Shown here one piece after another: positions 6,666 to 11,707 of a stretch of 11,707 bases of DNA (positions are counted from its first letter, which is position 1; each line of letters begins with the position of its first letter). Origin of the DNA: Propionibacteriaceae bacterium (GTDB lineage Bacteria; Actinomycetota; Actinomycetes; Propionibacteriales; Propionibacteriaceae); contig DAIESZ010000357.1 of NCBI GenBank assembly GCA_027346035.1, positions 1 to 11,707 of the forward strand. Reading direction: 5' to 3'. The notes below the pieces were generated by a model. It made no database searches and had not been told where the DNA came from. It saw only the letters and a list, made by a program, of their open reading frames with translations. The position numbers and the translations under genes were made by a program.

Positions 6666-7772
6666 TCAGCCCTCCCGGACGCCGGGCGTGACGAAGGGTG
6701 GCCTGACCACCCGGAACGGTTCCACGCGGTGACGCACCAGCACGCCCACCTCGCTGTCGAGTTCGACGTCGGGACGCAGCAGTGCCAGGGCGATGCCGGA
6801 TCGCAGCGTCGGAGAGAAGGTTCCCGACGTCACCGTCCCGAGCGCGTTCCCCTCGGCGTCCACCACCGTCATGCCGGGGCGCGGGATGCCACGACCGAGG
6901 GCCAGCAGCCCCCGGGCCCGGCGGCTCGGACCCTCGGCGCGGATCCGCCGTAGCGCCTCCGACCCGTGGAAGGTCCCCTTGGACCATCCGATGGCCCAGG
7001 TGAGTCCCGCCTCGACCGGGTTGATGTCGGGGTTGATCTCGTGACCGTGGAGCGAGTAGCCCATCTCGGTGCGCAGGGTGTCGCGGGCGCCGAGCCCGCA
7101 CGGGAGGATGCCCTGCGGCGCCCCCGCGGCGAGCAGCGCGTCCCAGATGGCCACGGCACCTCGCGCGGGGACGACCACCTCATAGCCCCGCTCACCGGTG
7201 TAGCCGGTGCGGCAGACGCTGAGTTCCACACCGTCGTGGCGCACCGACTCGAACGCCATGTAGTCCATGCCCACCGGCAACCCGACCGCCGACACGACCT
7301 CGTCCGACGCGGGGCCCTGCACGGCGATGATCGCGTAGTCGCGATGCACGTTGCTCACCGAGATCGCCTCCCCGACGGCGGCGTCGAGCACATCGGCCAC
7401 CGTGGCGGCGTTGCTCGCGTTCGGGATGACGAGGACGTCGTCGTCCGAGCGGATGTAGCAGATGAGGTCGTCGACGACCCCGCCGTCGTCGTCGCACAGC
7501 ATGCTGTACTGGGCCCGGCCCGGCCCGATGCGGCGCAGGTCGTTGGTGAGGACGCGGTTCAGCGCGTCGACCGTACCCGGCCCCCGCACGATCAGGGTGC
7601 CCAGGTGGGAGACGTCGAAGATGCCGACTCCGGTGCGCACCGCGGCGTGCTCGGCAAGCACCCCCCCGCCCGAGTACTCGAGCGGCATGAGCCAGCCCCC
7701 GAACTCGGCGAACTTCGCCCCCAACTCGACGTGCCGCGCATGCAGCACAGACCGCTGCGGGTCCTGGCTCAT
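6666..7772 (-). CDS. gcvT: Aminomethyltransferase, glycine cleavage system T protein
   Basis: Transfers the methylene group from the aminomethyl-lipoyl H protein to tetrahydrofolate, releasing ammonia, during glycine breakdown in the cytoplasm. 368 residues, normal length. The N-terminus SVLHARHVELGAKFAEFGGW, the core GRAQYSMLCDDDGGVVDDL with the conserved Asp101 that is catalytic in this family, CRTGYTGERGYEVVVP, and LGARDTLRTEMGYSLHGHE are all diagnostic, and the C-terminal beta-barrel domain (about 280-360) is complete. The open frame extends 27 codons upstream, but ATG at 7772 has AGGAGG five bases before it and the family N-terminus. gcvP and gcvH are not in the window. E3 (lpd), encoded nearby on the opposite strand, is the remaining component of this system. 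Followed at once by a small membrane-protein gene. Confidence 0.96.
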   Translation of the reverse strand: MSQDPQRSVLHARHVELGAKFAEFGGWLMPLEYSGGGVLAEHAAVRTGVGIFDVSHLGTLIVRGPGTVDALNRVLTNDLRRIGPGRAQYSMLCDDDGGVVDDLICYIRSDDDVLVIPNASNAATVADVLDAAVGEAISVSNVHRDYAIIAVQGPASDEVVSAVGLPVGMDYMAFESVRHDGVELSVCRTGYTGERGYEVVVPARGAVAIWDALLAAGAPQGILPCGLGARDTLRTEMGYSLHGHEINPDINPVEAGLTWAIGWSKGTFHGSEALRRIRAEGPSRRARGLLALGRGIPRPGMTVVDAEGNALGTVTSGTFSPTLRSGIALALLRPDVELDSEVGVLVRHRVEPFRVVRPPFVTPGVREG

Positions 7773-7796
7773 CGGCCCCTCCTCGTCGCTGCCCGT

Positions 7797-7829
7797 GTGT
7801 CGCGCATCGGATGCGACACCACCCGGGTG
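7797..7829. promoter_or_regulatory. Tandem palindromes in the gcvT leader
   Basis: GTGTCGCGCAT (7797-7807) pairs with ATGCGACAC (7811-7819) apart from a two-base bulge, and a perfect ten-base palindrome CACCCGGGTG follows at 7820-7829. They lie between the gcvT ribosome binding site and a TATGTT -10 candidate (minus strand, 7847-7842). Hairpin or operator function is inferred. Confidence 0.4.
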
Positions 7830-7920
7830 ACTTCCCCGGCGAACATATCCCACTCCCCCGTCAGCGTCGTACCGGTGGAGCCGGCCGTGGTCTCCGCTCG
7901 GTGGGGCTGTCGGTCGTGGC

Positions 7921-7929
7921 GATAGCCTG
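7921..7929 (+). promoter_or_regulatory. Candidate pepA promoter -10
   Basis: GATAGCCTG contains TAGCCT, a TANNNT -10 match, about 100 bases before the pepA start. The same GATAGSCTG pattern precedes the E2 gene at 11053. No -35 is clear. Confidence 0.35.
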
Positions 7930-8026
7930 AGTGCGCGCCATCGGCTGCGGTTCCCGACGTCACGGCCCCAGGGTGGCGCGCCGAGCGCGGCTCTTCGCCG
8001 CCGAGCACAGAGGGAGATTCGTGATC

Positions 8027-9538
8027 ATGGCAGCTGTCGCCCCGTCGGTGCCGAACACCGTCGAGATCCCCGAGCTGAGCGTCCACAAGTCCTTGACCCG
8101 ACACGTCACGGCCATCGTCGTGGGCCTGGCATCCTCCAACGACACGCTCCGCCTCGTCGGCGGCGACGAGGTCGACAAGTTGGTGCGCGCTCAGGGCGGC
8201 CGCGGGCTGCTCGAGCTCGCCGGTGCGGTCGGGGCGAGCGGCAAGCGGGGTTCGGTCACCCTGCTGCCCACGGTGCCCCTGGTGGCGCTGGCCGGTGTGG
8301 GCGACAACGAGAACTCCCCCGAGCCGCTGCGGCAGGCGGTCGGTGCGGCCGTCCGGGCGATCATCGCCGCGTCGTCGGGAGCGCTGCACGTCGCGGTGTG
8401 CGCCGGAGCGAGCGACGCCGAGCAGGTCAAGGCCTGCGTCGAGGGCGCGCTGCTCGGCGGCTACACCTATGCCAAGGTCGGCGCCGCTCCGCTCCCCGGT
8501 CGGCTGCGGACGCTCGAGGTGGTCGCCACGTCGACCAGCGGTGAGTTCAAGCAGGCGGTCGAGCTGGGCCGGGTCGTCGCCGCCAACGTCCTGCTCGCCC
8601 GCGAGTGGGTCAACACCCCTGCGAACCTGCTCTATCCCGAGACGTTCGCCGCGGCGGCCGTCGAGTCGCTCAAGGCGACGAAGGTCGGCGTCGAGGTGCT
8701 CGACGACACCCAGCTGCGCGAGCAGGGCTACGGCGGCATCTCGGCGGTGGGAGGCGGCTCTGCGCGTGGCCCCCGACTGCTGCGTGCCGCCTGGTCGCCG
8801 CGGGGTGCACGCTTCCACCTCGCCCTCGTCGGGAAGGGGATCACCTTCGACTCCGGGGGCCTCGACATCAAGAACCCCGAGGGCATGTACACCATGAAGT
8901 CCGACATGGCGGGCGCTGCCGCGGTGATCACCGCAGTCCGGGCGATCGCCCAGCTCGGCATCCAGGTGAAGGTCACCGCCTACGCGCCGATGGCCGAGAA
9001 CCTCCCCTCGGGCAGCGCCTACCGTCCGAGTGACGTGCTCACGATGTTCGGCGGCCAGACCGTCGAGAACGCCAACACCGACGCCGAGGGGCGCCTCGTG
9101 ATGGCCGACGCGCTCGCCCGGGCCAGCCAGGACAAGCCCGACCTCATCGCCGATGTGGCCACCCTCACCGGCGCCTGCGTCGTGGCGCTCGGGGACCGGG
9201 TGGCCGGGCTCATGGCCTCCGACGACGAGACCGCGGCCCTCATCCTCGACGCCGCCGAGCTCGCCGGCGAGGACTTCTGGCAACTGCCGATCCCGCAGCA
9301 CCTGCGGACGTCTCTCGATTCTCTGGTCGCCGACATGAAGTCGAGCGGCTCACGATCCGGGGGCGCTCTCACCGCGGCGGCGTTCCTGCAACGCTTCGTG
9401 GGCGAGCTGCCCTGGGCCCACCTGGACATCGCCGGGCCGGCGTTCAACGCGCACGAACCCTACGACTACGTTCCGGCCGGTGGCACCGGCCATGCGGTCC
9501 GGACGCTGGTCGCGCTGGCGGCGTCGCTGGCCGGCTGA
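8027..9538 (+). CDS. pepA: Leucyl aminopeptidase, M17 family
   Basis: Cytosolic metallo-exopeptidase removing N-terminal residues from peptides. 503 residues from ATG 8027, and with that start the metal ligands fall at K270, D275, D293, D352 and E354, with catalytic K282 and R356, the same numbers I recall for E. coli PepA; this supports the start. The hallmark NTDAEGRL is at 350-357 and GKGITFDSGG at 269-278. The N-terminal macro-like domain (about 1-165) is divergent, as usual, while the C-terminal catalytic domain is complete. GTG at 8021 is an alternative two codons upstream; AGGGAG (8011-8016) could serve either. Transcribed divergently from gcvT and followed by a hairpin before lpd. Some M17 members bind DNA as regulators; nothing here shows that. 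Confidence 0.96.
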   Translation: MAAVAPSVPNTVEIPELSVHKSLTRHVTAIVVGLASSNDTLRLVGGDEVDKLVRAQGGRGLLELAGAVGASGKRGSVTLLPTVPLVALAGVGDNENSPEPLRQAVGAAVRAIIAASSGALHVAVCAGASDAEQVKACVEGALLGGYTYAKVGAAPLPGRLRTLEVVATSTSGEFKQAVELGRVVAANVLLAREWVNTPANLLYPETFAAAAVESLKATKVGVEVLDDTQLREQGYGGISAVGGGSARGPRLLRAAWSPRGARFHLALVGKGITFDSGGLDIKNPEGMYTMKSDMAGAAAVITAVRAIAQLGIQVKVTAYAPMAENLPSGSAYRPSDVLTMFGGQTVENANTDAEGRLVMADALARASQDKPDLIADVATLTGACVVALGDRVAGLMASDDETAALILDAAELAGEDFWQLPIPQHLRTSLDSLVADMKSSGSRSGGALTAAAFLQRFVGELPWAHLDIAGPAFNAHEPYDYVPAGGTGHAVRTLVALAASLAG

Positions 9539-9543
9539 GTCGT

Positions 9544-9566
9544 CCGCCGGCCCACGCCACCGGCGG
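9544..9566 (+). terminator. Hairpin after pepA
   Basis: CCGCCGG (9544-9550) and CCGGCGG (9560-9566) form a perfect seven-bp GC stem with a nine-base loop, starting six bases after the pepA stop. There is no U tract, which is common for actinobacterial terminators. It may be only partly effective, since lpd starts 23 bases later. Confidence 0.5.
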
Positions 9567-9589
9567 CCCGATGGGGAAGAATGGCCGCC

Positions 9590-10993
9590 ATGACAGCATC
9601 GTTCGACCTCATCGTGCTCGGCGCCGGCAGCGGCGGCTACGCCTGTGCCCTGCGCGCCGCCCAGTTGGGCCAGCGGGTGGCCCTGGTCGAGAAGGACAAG
9701 GTCGGCGGCACGTGCCTGCACCGCGGATGCGTGCCCGCGAAGGCTCTGCTGCACGCCGCCGAGGTGGCTGACGCCGCCCGCCACGCCGCGGATGTCGGGG
9801 TGATCGCCTCGATCGAGGGGGTCGACGCCGCCCGCCTGCGTGACTACTCGGCGTCGGTGGTGAAGAAGCTGCACACCGGCCTCGCCGGCCTGGTGGCCAG
9901 CAGGGGCATCAGGGTCGTCGAAGGAACCGGTCAGCTCGTGCGCGACCAGGGCGGGCTTGCCGTCGTCGTCGGCGACAACCGGCTGGAAGCACGCCACGTC
10001 GTCGTGGCCACCGGCTCGCGCCCGCGCACCCTGGGGCTCCCGATCGACCACGAGCACATCGTCACCAGCGACGACGCCCTGTGGCTCGACCGCCTCCCCC
10101 GCACCGCCATCGTGCTGGGGGGCGGCGTCATCGGCGTCGAGTTCGCCTCGGCCTGGACGAGTTTCGGGGTCGAGGTCACCCTCGTCGAGGCGCTCGATCG
10201 GCTGGTGCCCGGCGAGATCCCCGCGATCTCCCAGGCTCTCACCCGCGCATTCCGCCGGCGTGGAATCACCGCCCGCACAGGAGCCGCCATCGCCGATGCG
10301 CGGGTCACCGACGGGGAGGTGCGGGTACGGCTCGACTCCGGCGAGACGCTCGCCGCCGACCTGCTGCTCGTGGCGGTCGGGCGCGAGCCGGCGAGCGACG
10401 GCATCGGCCTCGTCGAGGCGGGGGTGGGCCTCGACGAGGGCGGTTGGGTGAGGGTCGACGACCATCTGGCCACGGCCGTGCCCGGGGTCCATGCGGTCGG
10501 TGACCTCGTGCGCGGTCCCCAACTCGCCCATCGCGGATTCGGGCACGGGATCCATGTGGCCGAGCGGATCGCGCAGTTGAGCGGGCGCAGCGAACTGCGC
10601 CCACGGCTCACCCCCGACCATCTGATCCCCCGAGTGATCTATTCGAGTCCCGAGATCGCCTCGGTCGGACTGTCCGCGGACCAGGCGCGGGCGGCCCAGC
10701 CCGGCGTCCAGGTGGACACGGTCACGTACGACCTCACCGGCAGCGCGAAGGCGCAGATCCTGCGCACTCAGGGATTTGTGCAGGTGGTCGCCGAGCATGG
10801 CGGGCCGGTCGTCGGCGTCCACATGATCGGCGACCGGGTGAGCGATCTCGCCGGGGAGGCCCAGCTCACCGTGTCGTGGGGCGCGCACGCCGACGAGGTC
10901 GCCGAACTGCTGCACGCCCACCCAACCCTCGACGAGGCCCTGGGCGAGGCCATGCTGGCGCTCGCGGGAAAGCCCCTGCACAGCCACGGGTGA
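9590..10993 (+). CDS. lpd: Dihydrolipoamide dehydrogenase (E3)
   Basis: FAD flavoenzyme that reoxidises dihydrolipoyl groups of E2 (and of glycine-cleavage H protein) with NAD+. 467 residues. Seen: FAD dinucleotide motif GAGSGG (11-16), redox disulfide GGTCLHRGCVPAK with C42 and C47, NAD-binding GGGVIG (177-182), second FAD motif HAVGD (301-305), and the C-terminal dimer-interface motif HAHPTLDE with catalytic H444 and E449. The HRGCVPAK variant of the redox loop is what I expect of actinobacterial E3 enzymes. ATG at 9590 was chosen over the ATG three codons earlier because it restores the family N-terminus; there is no good ribosome binding site, and AAGAAT (9577-9582) seven bases upstream could be the -10 of a leaderless message. 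Placed just before the E2 gene, as expected for a 2-oxoacid dehydrogenase cluster. Confidence 0.96.
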   Translation: MTASFDLIVLGAGSGGYACALRAAQLGQRVALVEKDKVGGTCLHRGCVPAKALLHAAEVADAARHAADVGVIASIEGVDAARLRDYSASVVKKLHTGLAGLVASRGIRVVEGTGQLVRDQGGLAVVVGDNRLEARHVVVATGSRPRTLGLPIDHEHIVTSDDALWLDRLPRTAIVLGGGVIGVEFASAWTSFGVEVTLVEALDRLVPGEIPAISQALTRAFRRRGITARTGAAIADARVTDGEVRVRLDSGETLAADLLLVAVGREPASDGIGLVEAGVGLDEGGWVRVDDHLATAVPGVHAVGDLVRGPQLAHRGFGHGIHVAERIAQLSGRSELRPRLTPDHLIPRVIYSSPEIASVGLSADQARAAQPGVQVDTVTYDLTGSAKAQILRTQGFVQVVAEHGGPVVGVHMIGDRVSDLAGEAQLTVSWGAHADEVAELLHAHPTLDEALGEAMLALAGKPLHSHG

Positions 10994-11001
10994 GGCGTCG
11001 A

Positions 11002-11030
11002 TCCGGTCCCGGCGGCACCCCGTCACCGGA
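11002..11030 (+). terminator. Weak hairpin after lpd
   Basis: TCCGGT (11002-11007) and ACCGGA (11025-11030) are perfectly complementary across a GC-rich 17-base loop, nine bases after the lpd stop. The stem is short, so termination is doubtful. Confidence 0.25.
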
Positions 11031-11052
11031 CTGCGGATTATCGCGAGGTGGG

Positions 11053-11061
11053 GATAGGCTG
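11053..11061 (+). promoter_or_regulatory. Candidate promoter -10 of the E2 gene
   Basis: GATAGGCTG contains TAGGCT, a TANNNT -10 match, about 90 bases before the start codon; GAAGGAG (11131-11137) is the likely ribosome binding site, at a rather long 12-base spacing. CTGCGG at 11031-11036 is a poor -35 candidate. An own promoter would let E2 be expressed apart from lpd. Confidence 0.4.
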
Positions 11062-11149
11062 GCGGCGAACGATGAACGGGACCACAGTCCCGCTGGCCAC
11101 GACACTTGGGCTCACGCCTGGATCACCCGCGAAGGAGCGACCACTCAAC

Positions 11150-11707
11150 ATGTCGACCGAAGTCACTCTCCCGGCCCTCGGGGAAAGCGTCACCGAGGGC
11201 ACCGTCTCCCGCTGGCTCAAGGCGGTCGGTGACCGCGTCGAGGCCGACGAGCCACTGCTGGAGGTGTCCACCGACAAGGTCGACACCGAGATCCCCGCGC
11301 CCGCCGCCGGCGTCCTGCTCGAGATCCGGGTGAACGAGGACGAGGTCGCCGAGGTCGGCGCGGTGCTCGGGCTCATCGGTGAGGAGAGCGGGGCCGGCCC
11401 GGCCGCACCGCAGGCCGCTGCTCCGACCCCGGCTCCCCAGGCGATCGCCCAAGCCCCCGCGCAGGAGGCCACCACCAGCGACGCCCCCGGGGCTGTCCAA
11501 CCCGACACCCGGCCCGCCGCACCGCAGGCACCCAGCGCGAGCCCGGCGGCGGGAGGCACCGATGTGACCCTGCCCGCGCTGGGCGAGTCGGTCACCGAGG
11601 GCACCGTGTCCCGCTGGCTCAAGGCGGTCGGTGACCGCGTCGAGGCCGACGAGCCACTGCTGGAGGTGTCCACCGACAAGGTCGACACCGAGATCCCCGC
11701 GCCCGCC
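11150..11707 (+). CDS. sucB: 2-oxoacid dehydrogenase E2 (dihydrolipoamide acyltransferase), 5' part
   Basis: E2 carries acyl groups on swinging lipoyl arms and transfers them to CoA in the pyruvate and/or 2-oxoglutarate dehydrogenase complex. 186 codons are visible before the right edge. Two lipoyl domains: the first about 3-78 with lipoyl Lys43 (VSTDKVDTE), the second from about 137 with Lys177; between them is an Ala/Pro/Gln-rich flexible linker (about 79-136). The peripheral-subunit-binding and acyltransferase domains lie outside, so substrate (succinyl or acetyl) cannot be decided; in several actinobacteria a single E2 serves the pyruvate complex and the protein is called DlaT or SucB. 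ATG at 11150 begins the family sequence [12 protein letters not shown]. Preceded by lpd. Confidence 0.93.
   Translation, partial: MSTEVTLPALGESVTEGTVSRWLKAVGDRVEADEPLLEVSTDKVDTEIPAPAAGVLLEIRVNEDEVAEVGAVLGLIGEESGAGPAAPQAAAPTPAPQAIAQAPAQEATTSDAPGAVQPDTRPAAPQAPSASPAAGGTDVTLPALGESVTEGTVSRWLKAVGDRVEADEPLLEVSTDKVDTEIPAPA
11189..11305 (+). repeat. Lipoyl-domain direct repeat, copy 1
   Basis: 117 bases inside the first lipoyl domain, identical to 11591-11707 except for one synonymous base (C at 11206, G at 11608; valine codon). Copies are offset by 402 bases, exactly 134 codons. Confidence 0.97.
11591..11707 (+). repeat. Lipoyl-domain direct repeat, copy 2
   Basis: Second copy of the 117-base repeat, inside the second lipoyl domain and cut by the window end, so the true repeat is probably longer. 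Just upstream of both copies (11168-11188 and 11570-11590) the protein is conserved but the codons differ, which marks a sharp boundary. Confidence 0.97.

Noticed and set aside
7773..8026. Glycine riboswitch upstream of gcvT
   Set aside because: I could not find the conserved aptamer segments on the minus strand, and the space between promoter candidate and gene is too short for a tandem aptamer.
7769..9301. 510-codon minus-strand open frame antisense to pepA
   Set aside because: Composition is shadow-like and the plus strand carries all M17 metal ligands at expected positions.
9350..11026. 558-codon minus-strand open frame antisense to lpd
   Set aside because: No recognisable domain, Gly/Asp/Arg/His-rich shadow composition; lpd is complete on the plus strand.
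1..11707. Mobile elements, CRISPR arrays, tRNA or rRNA genes
   Set aside because: No transposase or integrase frames, no regularly spaced short repeats, and no tRNA-like cloverleaf or rRNA sequence was recognised; the only direct repeat noted is within the E2 gene.

Overview
The window is high-GC chromosomal DNA from an actinobacterium. This rests on the GC-rich third codon positions, frequent GTG starts, TANNNT-type -10 candidates without clear -35 boxes, a DUF3043 protein, a PspA/PspAA pair, and the linked order aminopeptidase - dihydrolipoamide dehydrogenase - multi-lipoyl E2. The content is core metabolism and envelope maintenance. I see no insertion sequence, phage, tRNA, rRNA or CRISPR. 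I cannot name the genus; a relative of Propionibacteriales is only a guess.

Region 1 (1-2723, minus strand): ctaC and ctaD (subunits II and I of aa3-type cytochrome c oxidase) overlap by 4 bases; ctaD runs off the left edge. Upstream lies erpA, an A-type iron-sulfur carrier. A large imperfect hairpin separates erpA from ctaC, and two mutually exclusive hairpins lie in the ctaC leader.

Region 2 (2965-5188, minus strand): a compact operon of pspA, pspAA and a glycerate-kinase-like gene whose catalytic motifs look eroded. Its first junction is an ATGA overlap and its second is tight. This is the least conventional part of the window.

Region 3 (5189-6357): a 254-base divergent spacer holds a 17-base palindrome and a 48-base hairpin with an 18-bp stem. 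It is followed on the plus strand by a DUF3043 two-helix membrane protein and a 63-residue protein that may be translated from a leaderless message.

Region 4 (6302-7772, minus strand): gcvT (glycine cleavage T protein) followed 4 bases later by a small two-helix membrane protein. The 3' end of the latter overlaps the convergent 63-residue gene by 56 bp.

Region 5 (8027-11707, plus strand): pepA (M17 leucyl aminopeptidase), lpd (E3) and the start of the E2 acyltransferase gene, which runs off the right edge with two lipoyl domains whose DNA is almost identical. E3 and E2 belong to the 2-oxoacid dehydrogenase complexes, and E3 also serves glycine cleavage. Together with the oxidase this links TCA-cycle oxidation to aerobic respiration.
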